Below, piece after piece: positions 37,690-48,154 of a DNA stretch of 64,000 nucleotides. How positions within the stretch are numbered: the stretch's first letter is position 1; every line of letters begins with the position of its first letter. Below the pieces are notes generated by a model. That model searched no databases, was not told where the DNA came from, and saw nothing but the letters and a program-made list of their open reading frames with translations. This DNA comes from Symmetrospora coprosmae (taxonomy: Eukaryota; Basidiomycota; Cystobasidiomycetes; Symmetrosporaceae). The position numbers were made by a program, and so were the translations under genes. The stretch is from positions 186,001-250,000 of the forward strand of contig VUYT01000004.1 in the NCBI GenBank assembly GCA_008802785.1. Direction: 5' to 3'.

Positions 37690-39420
37690 CTAGTCCGCGT
37701 TGAGCTCGTGTGTAGCAGCCGTTCGGTCTCCGCCCAATACGCTACCGACCTTCTTGAGATCACTGCCGTCATCCAACGAAGGGCTGCTTTGTGCAATGTC
37801 GCTCCGGCTCTTCCTCTCCGCCCTCCTGCGTCCGGCAGCACTCTGGAAGCGCGTTGGAAGAGGAATCCGGCCCTCCCGCCACTTCATATACACCAGAGCA
37901 CCGATGACGGCCAGCCAGTAGGTGCAGTACGCCAAGATCGTGCCCACGCTCGCGTTGTTGCTCCATCCCAAGATCGCGTTGAAGATGCTCCAGCCGTTCT
38001 GCATCTCTGGGTTGCCATACGGCAGGTGCCAGACGTTTCCGTGGACCGAATACGATCCTGGCCCACTTCCGGTTTCAGAGACATCGCCTCCGACCATTTG
38101 ACTGTTATTCTGTCGTCAGCAAGCCACCACCTGGCATCCATTCTTTTACCGCGCCATCGCTTACTTGTATTTGTACGTCTCGAAAAAGCCAACGGTCTTA
38201 GATGCCAGCCCGGCCCCAATGAGAAGGAGAAGACAGGTTGAGCCAACGAGAAAGATCGACATGTCTGTGCGGATTGAGTGGCATCATCAGTGGGAGCCGG
38301 CGCATGAGTGTACGGTCTCTTTCCACTCACTCAAACGCGAAGATGATCTATATAGCAGATAGCCCACGACGATGCCGCACAAGAGGCCGACTATCGTTGC
38401 TAGTGGGATGCTCTTGGCCTCCTGCCCAAGCGATACTCCGCCCACGAAGATGACAGTCTCGAGCCCCTCTCGCAGGACTGTAATGAGGGGAAGGAGGAAG
38501 AGGGCATATCGGGTCCGGAAGCCGGCCTTCTTGTCTTCCTGAGAGAGGTTGCCCGCATCTATTCCGGCAAGCTCGGAGGGTATCAGCGTTGTCGCCGGCG
38601 GCGTCGCCTCTATTAGCTCGGCCGACACTTACCCTGGACATGCTGGCTCTTCTGAAATGCTGCCTGAAGTTTGAGCCGCCATTTCACTTTCGCGTGATCC
38701 ATCTTGAGCATTGTAATCCCCATGGCATCTGCATCGAGAGAAGTGTGTGCGCCAGAGTAAGTCGGAGGCTCGCTGCGACATCTCCGTGGATCTGACCCAC
38801 AGATCATCAGACAAGCGATCAGGCTGAAGATGGCTTCCCACAGGTCTTCGGACTTGCTGTACAGGTCCTGCGCCTGAGTGTAAAAGACTGCCAAGAAGGC
38901 AGCGCCGATGGCGAGTGCGATGAGAAGTCCAGCGCCGGCGCCTGCGAACCGCACATCACGGCGTGCATCAAGGTGAGCAAGGGCACTGAGGCAAAAGTAA
39001 GATGTGCAGCCTCGCCCACCAGCGAAGATCTGGATCCGTAGCTTCCGAAGCAAGGCCTTGTCTGACTCAGTCTGGGTGGGCCCGTCGTCAGAAGAGCGGC
39101 TGCCACCGGCAGAGGCTGGGTTGGCGGGGATGGCATCGTAGCTGGAGTCCGAGGGCCTCGGTGAGGACGGAGCTGCTACACTCTGCCCTTTGACCAGCTG
39201 CGATACGAGAGCCAGGAGGACACTGATGATGATGCCGGCTTCCAGTGTCTCGCGGAAGACCTGCATAGGTGAGCGGTTCGTATGAGCAACTGGCACCTCT
39301 CGCCGTCGAGTTCAGGCGCTGCACATACGATAACGAAGACTTTAGGGGAGATGCTCCGATCAGCCGATAGTCATGCTGCTTGATGCACGAAGTGAACTCA
39401 CTTGGGACGGAGAAGATCAT
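37690..39420 (-). CDS. FTR1: High-affinity iron permease Ftr1
   Basis: Eight exons: 39420-39402, 39339-39329, 39260-39020, 38941-38801, 38728-38633, 38558-38331, 38264-38165 and 38101-37690, giving 415 residues (yeast Ftr1 is ~400). Exon 2 is an 11-base micro-exon that completes the first membrane segment (MIFSVPIFVIVFRETLEAG). The two iron-binding REXLE motifs are present: RETLE at residues 13-17 and REGLE near 199-203. Other hallmarks are IFAGAGAGLLIALAIGAAFL, the following helix LYSKSEDLWEAIFSLIACLM, and a C-terminal segment with the NAILGWSNNASVGTILAYCTYW block. Ftr1 passes Fe(III) made by Fet3 across the plasma membrane. It is divergently paired with FET3 and shares GATA sites with it. 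Confidence 0.95.
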
Positions 39421-39546
39421 TGCGGTCGTGCTCTGCCTGTCAGCGACGACAAGTACGTATCAGACTCGCAAACCAGGGAAATGGAAGCAACAAGGCACAG
39501 GGGAGTGAGGTGCCCGAGGGCCTGATCTTGCACGGGGGAATCCCTC

Positions 39547-39556
39547 ATCTGATAAA
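39547..39556 (+). promoter_or_regulatory. GATA iron-repressor site, FTR1-proximal
   Basis: ATCTGATAAA, matching ATCWGATAA, 127 bases upstream of the FTR1 start codon. Confidence 0.7.
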
Positions 39557-39838
39557 ATCGGCTTCCTCTTGCTGCGTGGGCGGCTCGGATGGCCCGGTCC
39601 TGTCCGTCCAGGTGGGTCCAGACCCGGAAATAGCGACGGATGCGGGGAAAGCGATCGAGATCAAAATCTTCATCAGATTAGATCACGGATCGTGCGGCTA
39701 GTGCCGTGGTTAGCGCACGTCCCCCGGTGCATCCGGTCCTCGCATCATGCTGCGAGGGCGAAAGCCTGTGTGACAGGGGACAACCCACAGACTCTCCCAT
39801 CTCTCCGTGTCGGGCGAGGATGTCCGGTGTGCAAGATC

Positions 39839-39848
39839 ATCTGATAAA
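39839..39848 (+). promoter_or_regulatory. GATA iron-repressor site, FET3-proximal
   Basis: A second exact ATCTGATAAA, 106 bases upstream of the FET3 start codon. The 11-mer CATCTGATAAA is shared with the FTR1-proximal site. Confidence 0.7.
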
Positions 39849-39953
39849 GTTGGCTCTTCCTCCCTGGTCTGCCCGGACCCGAGTCCTTCTCGCCTTGGAA
39901 CTGGCTCTTCCTCTCAGAGCAGCATAGCAGCAGGCAGACGGCGATTCCTAACG

Positions 39954-42858
39954 ATGCCTTGTCAGTCAAGGCTCTCTTGTCTAATCAAGATCCTTCTAAC
40001 TCGATTCCATTCTCTTCTCAGCTTTGACGCGGTCCGGGCCTTTCGCCCTGCTTCTCAGCCTCCTGCTAGCCGACAAAGTTCTGGCAGAGACTCGCGAAAT
40101 CTGGTACAACATCACCTATGCGACAGCAAATCCGGATGGACAATTCGAGCGGCAGGTCATTGGCATCAACGGCACCTGGCCGTGAGTTGCGCTCTCCTCA
40201 CGCGTGCCGTAGTCTCCAGGCTGACCCGCCCCTCTGACCCCGCCCAGGCCTCCGCCCATCGATATGAACGTTAACGACACTCTCATAGTGCACGCTACGA
40301 ATGGTCTGCCAGTAAATACGGCTGTGCATCACCATGGCATGTTCGTGAGTCTGGCAGAAGTCCCACACACGAGCAGCAGTTTCAACCCCGTTTCTGTGTG
40401 AGCGAACTTGACATCCCACGCAGTTCAATACCACCAGTTTTTGGGATGGTGCAGTCGGCACGAGTCAGTGCGGTATCCCACCGGGTGCGTTCGCACGTCC
40501 TTGCCATCTATCAATGCGTCTCAAATGATCTCTGGAACAAATTCCTTACGGTGTGGTATCCCGCCAGGCGACACCTTCACCTATGTGATCAACTCTACCG
40601 CGGCAAATTCACAATACGGAACCTACTGGTGGCACTCGCACGCCGGCGGACAATACGTCGACGGTTTGCGCGCGCCTCTTGGTGAGTACGAGACTCCACC
40701 AGTGGAGATCCAGGCTAACGCTTTACTTCAGTCATTCACAACGTGCCCGAGACCTATGCCTACGATGCCGAGTACACCGTCTTGCTCTATGACTGGTCAG
40801 CGCAGCATACACCCGGTGCGCGCGGGGATCTTCGCATACTGACGGCCGCCTCAACTCAACAGGTACCACCAGACGCACGGCGAGCTCTTGAAGAGGTTCC
40901 TTTGGGAGGGGAATCCTAGTAAGGCGGCTTCTCGAGTCGCTCTGCCCTATGTCGTTTGGCTGACCCCCATGCGTCTTCACAGCCGGAGCTGAGCCCGTAC
41001 CAGGTATTTGCAAGCGCATCAGATCAGCAGAAGTGCTCACAAGCTGATTTTCGATACTGCTCACAGACACTGCCATCATCCAGATCGCGCAGAATGGACA
41101 GTATCTGCCAGGCTTCACGGAGAATTCCACCATCCCGTTCGAGGCAGGCCGGACGTATCGATTGAGGCTCATCAACATGTCGGCTCTTGCCATGTTCCGC
41201 GTTTGGCTAGACGGTCACTCAATGGAAGTCATCGAGGTTGACGGCGTCGACACCGAGCGCTACCCCATCGACTTGGTCACTCTGAGCGTGGCGCAGCGCG
41301 TGTCCATCCTTGTTCGAGCGCGGAACGACACTACATCCGACTTCCTGCTGCACGCAAATATGGATCCCGATATGTTCGATGTCATCCCGGACGCCCTTCA
41401 GCTGAACGTCACCTCCACCATTGTCTACAATGTTGGCAACTCAGTATCGCCTGGCACGGAGATGGAGTACTCCGAATTCCCTGATCAGGATCTTGTGCCC
41501 ATTCGCGTCGAGGCGGCCGCGCCTCCTGACGTCGAGTTCGAACTCGGTTTCAATTTCGATACGAGTTCAGACGGCACACCACGATGTACGCTGTTTGACA
41601 CACACCGGCGATCAGCACGAGCTGACCATGGAATGAATTGTAGCATGGTTCATCCTGAGCCCGTCTGTCGCACCCAAGCCGAATATTACATGGCAGATGC
41701 CCGTCGTGCCTAGCTACCTCACTGCGACTACCATGGGCGAAGACGCCTTCGATCCACGCGTATACGGCCAGGTTAGTCGCACACTGCCTTCGGGTTTAGC
41801 GGAGGGGCGTACCTCCGGTTGAGCCTTGCTCTGTCCTCAGGTGAACCCCATGGTGGTCAGGAACAATCAGGTCGTCCAGATGAAGATTATCAACTACGAT
41901 GCGGGTCAGTGGTGCTGTCATTCGACCGGCTGAGCGGTCATGTATGCTAACATCGCGACCTCTTTACACAGGCTTCCACCCATTCCACCTACATGGTAAG
42001 CCCAATACCCCACTGCGCTACTTGGCATAGTGTCGGCTGAAAACGCACACCTCTGGCATCCTCGGCACAGGACACAAGTTCCAGCTTGTGCAAGAGACGT
42101 ATTCGACAGACGACACAACACCGGTGCCGGCCGAGATTGCCAACCCAATGCAAAGAGATACAGTCATGGTCCCGCCTGATGGCGGCTCCCGCACTATCCG
42201 CTTCAGGGCCGACAACCCAGGGTCAGTAAAGGCTCCTTTTGTATTCTTGCAGACCACCGCTGATGATTGGTCGGTGCCACGGACGCTTAGTGTCTGGATG
42301 TTCCACTGCCACGGTACGCGCCTATGTTGCCTACCATACTCTCCTCGGTATCTAGCTAATGGGGCTGCCATTATATTGTAGTTGAATGGCATCTCCAGCA
42401 AGGCCTTGCGGCGGTCCTCATCTCCGCACCCGACCTCATGCAAAAGTACGTCGGTGCGCCCACCTTCCTTCAGCAGCAATGCGCATCGCTCGGATTTGCG
42501 ACGTCCGGAAATGCGGCAGGATGGAACTCGACTACAGTGCGTGAAATATACGCTGACTGGGAATCAATCTGAACTGTCGACTGACCACACTGATCGAACG
42601 TGCCATGCACAGGACTTCCGAGGCCTGACGGTCGGGCCGTGGGTTCAGGAGCTTGGTTGGCACGCCAAGGGCATCGTCGCGCTGGCAGGCTGCATCGTGA
42701 CAGCGCTCCTGGGCATCGCTACGATCATCTGGTACTCTATGGGCGGGCTCGACGACGACGAAGTCGAACGCGAGGTGTCCCAGGCGATCCGCAAGAAGGA
42801 TGCAAAGAAGGAAGCGCGCGCCGCAGGCGTCAAGAGCCTCTTCCGTCGCGCGGCCTGA
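39954..42858 (+). CDS. FET3: Multicopper ferroxidase Fet3
   Basis: Sixteen exons: 39954-39960, 40022-40181, 40248-40344, 40424-40484, 40568-40681, 40732-40795, 40863-40918, 40983-41003, 41067-41585, 41644-41771, 41841-41904, 41972-41995, 42071-42221, 42291-42313, 42382-42536 and 42613-42858; 629 residues, all phases closing. A signal peptide ([20 protein letters not shown]) leads to three cupredoxin domains with all copper signatures: [36 protein letters not shown] and [18 protein letters not shown]-terminal membrane anchor ([20 protein letters not shown]) and basic cytosolic tail identify the plasma-membrane Fet3 type rather than a secreted laccase. It oxidises Fe(II) for transport by Ftr1. 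Exon sizes of 7, 21, 24 and 23 bases are unusually small. Confidence 0.95.
40469..40567. repeat. Imperfect direct repeat at both ends of FET3 intron 4
   Basis: TGCGGTATCCCACCGG (40469-40484, last bases of exon 4) and TGTGGTATCCCGCCAG (40552-40567, last bases of the intron) match at 13 of 16 positions and sit at equivalent positions relative to the splice junctions. Confidence 0.7.
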
Positions 42859-42987
42859 TCCGCTTGAGCACGTCAATGTAGAAAGTAGATTGAGCTGTTC
42901 GTCGGGGCCCTATGTGAGGGTCGTACCTTGAGTGACCTGCAGCTAATGCGGGATATGAAGACAACAAGCAATGGTACATACGATTGT

Positions 42988-45226
42988 CTAGCCAGTCTCA
43001 TTATCCTCCTCGGCGACGACCTGATCACCACGGTCTCGTCTCCGGCTGCGCGATCTGCTAGCTGGTAATACGCTCGGCCAGCTCTTGCTTATGGAAGGAT
43101 GGCTGTCCCCGTGTTGCGAGCGGTGCGAGTGATGATGGTGGGGGTGCCGGGAGCGCGTCCGAGCGTTCGGCTGGCGACTCCCGCTCCGTGACGCGTTGTG
43201 TCCCTCGTCGCCTTCTCCTCCGTCTGCTAGCAGGCCCGCAGTTTCCTCCGTATCGGGCTTGTGCGATGTGTGGTGTACGTGCTTGGCGTGGGCCGTCTTG
43301 CGGTAGAGCAGGAACTGGCAGATGACAATGCAGTCAAATCCGAGGGTACCGCCGGAGCCAAGGAGGAACGGTACGCTCTCGAACAGGTAGCCTGAACCGG
43401 GACGAATCGAGGCGTCAGTCAGCTGCTCCTAGTGCGGTGTAAGGTGTGCCAGTCTCACCTTCTTCCTCCTGCACTAATGGCGAAGAGAGGACGCTGAGCA
43501 CGTAGAAGAGATTGCCGAGGAAGGCGGCGACGAAGAGAAGGACAGATAGGCCTTCCACTGATTTTCGCTGGAAGTTCTTCCCTGTGACGCGCAAGGATAT
43601 CATAGCACACCTCAACTTCGGGTGGAACGGCAGGATATCCCTCAACCGGACCGAAACCTACAGATCTGCGGCATGCGCGATGTCAGGTAGAAGATCACGG
43701 CTATCCAGGCCGAGAGTCGACCAATGGACCGCTTCATGTCGGTTTCGGGAGGAGGTGATGCTGGCGGTTCCTCCGGATCTGGTTCTGGATGGGCCGGATC
43801 TATGCGCACCAAATCTCTCCGGTCCTGCACATGGACTTCCAGTGGACGGAGTGCACCGCGGGCTGAGACCGAAGTCGCGGTCAGATCCGACGAAGCTAGC
43901 CATGCGATGGCATTATTGGTATGTCCCGCGTCCCTTGTTGCAGGCGCCAACGCGTCCGGCGCAAAGCCGCCCAGCCTCGCAAAGCCTACGAAAGCCCACA
44001 CAGACAAGAAGACCACACTGCTCCTTGTCCGGCTGTGAGACGCAGAATTGGCTCTCGAGACCGGTGGACGTCCCCGGCGGTCTCTACTTGTCGATGGCTG
44101 GCGTACCGTCGGAGACGTGTATCCGCTGCTTGATCCCGATGTCGGTGGACCATACAGTGGCGTTAGGGGTGCAGAGTGCGACCATCGCGCGCGTGCATCG
44201 CGTCCGCGCTTGTTCATAGCTTCGAAGGTCGTGCTTGACGAACTGGCGGCCGAGCGCTCGGAGCGAAACGATTCAAGCATCTCTGGTGGGACGTGCAGAT
44301 CTTGCTCGGCCATGGACGGTGTCATGCCCTCTGGGAGATCAGACGCATGATTATCGTCGAGACGTGAGCCTGACGACGTCCGCTGTGGCAGGAAAGGCAG
44401 GCGCGCCAGCTCGTCTGTATTCTGCCGAGAGGGTCGTTTCCGGCTGCCGGAAAGGCCGTGTCCAGCCTCTGTGTCATCATGACTGCCATGATGGTCGCCT
44501 TTCCGCCGCCGCTTACTCGGCTGAAACGGAACGCTGGAGAGACTTCCGGTTCCCGATGCCGATAGGCGCTTTTGTGCCTCTGCTGGCGAGGGCAGTGTAG
44601 CTGAGCGATCCGTCATGAAGGATGCAGTCATGACGGACTCGCGGTGCTGCCGGCCATGCACATGGTGTGAAGAGGCCGAAGGGTATCTAGACCTTCTTCC
44701 GACCGTTGAGGTTGCCGAATAGGGCTCGCCCGAGCTGTCGAGGGCGGCAGGATCAGCCGGGGTTGGTTCAGAGTAGTAGAAGTACTGGATGACGAGGATG
44801 ATGTCGATGATAGTAAAGTAGGCTGCGAGCAGCTTTTGAAAGTCGAGCTGGTCGGTGAGGACGGCCCCAACGAGCGAGGTGACGTCGCCAAACAGCCAGT
44901 TGGCCAGGAAAGGCAGCGCAAGCCCTTCGACGGAGCCTGCACAAGCATTCAGTATCAACATGCATACGCCGTCAGGTGATGGGTTGGGTCCCCCAGCCCA
45001 GCCCAGCCCAGCTCGGCCCGCTCTTCACGAACCATTTCGATAGTTCTCGATGACCTGCGGCAGCTGCGCAAAGAGCCAGAAGGTGACGGATGCAGCACCT
45101 GTGGTGATAGAATGTATCAGCTGAAGCTGCGCCGCATCCCCTGCATGCTGTGAGGATGTGCGCACCGCAGGCATTTGACACGCTGCTCTGCGACAGCGTC
45201 ACACCCCAGGGCAAGGAGAGGGCCAT
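42988..45226 (-). CDS. PQ-loop transporter, Ypq/PQLC2-like, with large insertion
   Basis: Exons 45226-45166, 45098-45033, 44936-43662, 43581-43459 and 43391-42988 give 642 residues. Two PQ-loop repeats are present: FAQLPQVIENYRNGSVEGLA near residue 35 and SRMPQIWKNFQRKSVEGLSV after residue ~455, each followed by hydrophobic helices (LPFLANWLFGDVTSLVGAVL; LLFVAAFLGNLFYVLSVLSS). This is the family of vacuolar/lysosomal basic amino-acid exporters (yeast Ypq1-3, human PQLC2). About 300 hydrophilic, Ser-rich residues separate the third and fourth helices, compared with some tens in the yeast proteins, and the C-terminus is a His/Ser/Arg-rich cytosolic tail. The last exon has no ATG. The gene is convergent with FET3, 129 bases apart. 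Confidence 0.87.
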
Positions 45227-46095
45227 GGGAGTGACTCAGACGCGGCAGCAGGGAGGCGACAACAAAAGATCCGTCTTCTCATGGGTCATGTCGCATCAAC
45301 GAGCGTGGGCTGCCCAGCATTGCTTCGGCTTCGTCTTGCGTGTAAGTTATGTAGTCGGGCAGCAAGCAGGCGGCGGCGGTCACGCGCTTTCCCCTCTCCT
45401 TTCCCCTTGACCGCGAACTCCGCGTCCTGACGAGACAGACGCGATAGCAGAAGATAAGAGCTCGGGCCTCCTTCGGTGCAGTGAACAACGTTTGCAGGCG
45501 TCATCGAGCAATTGCATCGCACGGACAACACCTGCGCTTTGGCTGGCTGAAGCGCGCTGTAACGGGAGTAGTAGCGGGTGTGCGCCCGCGACTCGGAGTC
45601 GGCTCGCAGACATTTACAGCTATGCTCTCCACAGAAGGATTACAGGCTCGTCCAGCATCGATATCACCTCAAGAACAGACACATATCCCTCCGTGCATCG
45701 CATACACATCAGCGCAGCAGCCCAGCCATGCAAGTTCACGGCCCCATCAGCCATGCATGCTTTCCCGGACCGGCAGCTCGCCAACTTCCCTATCCGGAAG
45801 GTCGAATGCAATTGATCTTCACCAGCTCAACGGAGCAAGCAGAGCCTAGCAGCGGCTAGCCAACCCTGTTGTTGGACTTTGTGCATTCTTGACTGTCTCT
45901 TCCTTCCGCTTGCTCGCTCTCCGTTTTTCTCCTTCCATCTCTCATCTCTGTCATTCCAGTGCCCGCACGCCCTTTTAACGAGACTCCCTCTGAACCCTCT
46001 CTGCGGCAGCAAGAATACCTTGCTCGCCCTCCATCGATAGCAGAGCCCGGCAGTAGTCTAGTCTCCACTCTGCACCTCCCAGCGTTCCCGACATC
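45227..46095. other. Divergent intergenic region, 869 bases
   Basis: Between the start codons of the PQ-loop gene and the next plus-strand gene. No exon with coding character on either strand; the right part is pyrimidine-rich (CT tracts), as often seen in fungal core promoters. Confidence 0.45.
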
Positions 46096-47897
46096 ATGCC
46101 CTCGTCGCCCGCTATCTCGTCCGCCATCAGCACATCACGCCTACAGCCAGGCATTGAAATCGTAGCAGGAGAAGACGGGGCATCGTTCCCCACAGCCTAC
46201 TCGAGCTTTGCCATCTCGCTTGACTCGCGCGACGCGGCAGGCCGCGCTTCGATGGACAAGGCTGCTCGCCAGGCTGCATCAGACACGGCCTCTTCGACCG
46301 CCGTCGGCTCATCGTCGATCCTAAAGAGCCACGGCAAGTCGCGCTCGTCTAGCCCCTACGACCTCGCGAGCTCCTCTGCAGGCAGCACCGCCAAAGCTAG
46401 GAGCTCGCCTCGGCTTGGGTCCAGGCACGGGGTCCGATTCAGCATCAGCGAGGACGACAGAGAGGGGAACAAGTGGAGAGCCTACAATGCCAAGGTCGCA
46501 CACGGGTATCCGCAGCATCACAGACGCTCCTCGACGGCAGCTTTTCTCGAGTACATCAAGACGCACCTGCCGGAGAGCCGTCATCGTCCACCTCTGACCC
46601 TGACCGTCAAGCGAGCCTTTCTCCTGTTCTGTGTAAGTACAGGTAGTAATCATGTCTACAGTTGCTGCTGTGGTGCGCACTGACGCGTAAGCTCTTGCTG
46701 TCCCAGATCGTCTTCTCGGCGACGTACCTGGCCATGTCGCTGTTGCAGCTCTTCTCTGGAAACGCAGGCTACGGCAAGGACGTTGTGCTGGTCCGCCGAG
46801 GCGCGGCCTACTATGGCGATTCCGACATCTTCAGAGGCGGCAACAACCTTCGGAACCCGCACGCCGCTGGCGACGAGCACAGTCAGTATGTAACTGCGTC
46901 AGTACGCCTAGGTGGTGCGACTCCCAATGGCCAGAAGGATGCTAGGGCTGCAGCACAACAGGAAGACCTTGCGCGAGTGCGGGCGAACAAGGCCGCGGAG
47001 CAGAGCATGCTGGGATTTCAGGTATCCCCGGAGCACGATCGCGCGCTCGGCGCTGGCCGCCCAAACAGAAAGCTGCGCTCGGCGACCCTCGCCGAGCAGG
47101 CCCTCCTGGAGGAGGAGCGGCGCATGGCCGGCAAACCTGTGACTGGCGCCTTGCCTGCCCTTGAGCATGTCGAGCATCTCGAGCCGTACCTGCCGACTGG
47201 AGCCGACGCCAGCGATGCCGCCGATGCGGCAGCCGCCTGGCCCGCCGACAAGCGCAAGCCGGCCATGCCATTTAACCGCCTGAACGATCCGAGAACGAAG
47301 CTGACCAGGGAGTCGCGCCTCAAGCAGCGGCTGCCAGCTGAGCGAGAAGCATCGGTACAGGGAGCGGGAGCAGGTGCGCAAGAGGCCCAGACCGCGGCGG
47401 ATGCTATGCCGGCGCCAGGCACGTTGCCGGCGTCAGCAACGGCCGACGACGGAGTGGCGATCAAAATTGAAGCCAAGAAGGCCGCTGTCATGGAGGGCGG
47501 CGTGCTGTCGCGCGAGGAAGAGGAGGATCTCGAAGCTGAAATCGAAGAGTTGCGGGAGAAGTCACTAAGTAGGAAGCTGACTCGCTCACGGGCTGCGAGG
47601 CTGTCGTCAGATATGGACGGAAACTCTGTTGAGGAGAGCCAACAGCTCCCTCTGGACCGTCCGGCACGTCAGGCGCCCATCGTTGATGTCAGGGTCAGCT
47701 CGGAGGCTCTTGCCGAGGCTGCGGGACAGCCTGCACCGGCACAGGGAAAGAAGCGGCCAGGAGCAAAGCTGGCGCTCATGGTCAAGAAGCGACCTTCGCT
47801 GTTTGACGGTTCAAACGCTCCGAGTTCGGAAAAGCAGCTGCAGCAGCAGGAGAGGAAAAAGATAGAGATTGAGAGAGCGGCCCTTCTATCGGAGTAG
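46096..47897 (+). CDS. Type II membrane protein of unknown function, 575 aa
   Basis: Exons 46096-46632 and 46707-47897. A Ser-rich N-terminal region of ~165 residues ends in a short conserved-looking stretch (AAFLEYIKTHLPESRHRPPL), then one membrane segment spans the intron (AFLLFCIVFSATYLAMSLLQ). The C-terminal ~380 residues contain YGKDVVLVRRGAAYYGDSD just after the membrane, then a charged, Ala/Glu-rich, probably coiled-coil tail (LSREEEEDLEAEIEELREKS). With no signal peptide, the predicted topology is N-terminus in the cytosol. I recognise no family. Confidence 0.75.
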
Positions 47898-48154
47898 TAG
47901 GCGCCTGTGCCTAGGATACATGTACAACGCAGTGTTGTTGTGCGTCAATTGGCTCCTCATATGAGCAGTGGCAGTACTAGCTTTATCATCACACCGCTCT
48001 GCTGCCGTCGTACTGGAGCTCCTGAGCTGCTGCAGGCTGTCACCGGTCCTCGCGCCGATCGCCCTCTGCTCTGGCCTTCGGCGTGAAATCCGCTCGTCGG
48101 TGCCCCCTTTGGCCGCAGCTGCACTGGAGCCTTCATTCAGCAGGGACCGTCAGG

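Larger units (their letters stand above)
39421..39953. promoter_or_regulatory. Shared FTR1-FET3 bidirectional promoter
   Basis: 533 bases separate the two start codons. The region holds two ATCTGATAAA boxes, each about 105-130 bases from one start codon, and both are followed by a similar GGC...TTCCTC tract. No other gene is seen. Expected behaviour, from other fungi: repression in iron-replete cells by a GATA-type iron sensor. Confidence 0.75.

Noticed and set aside
39701-39780. Second tRNA-like sequence in the FTR1-FET3 promoter
   Set aside because: Some B-box-like bases, but no acceptor stem or D arm could be paired.
39954-42858. FET3 and FTR1 as pseudogenes, because reading frames break many times
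   Set aside because: Every break is explained by a GT-AG intron with a branch-like motif, phases close across all exons, and all catalytic motifs are intact.
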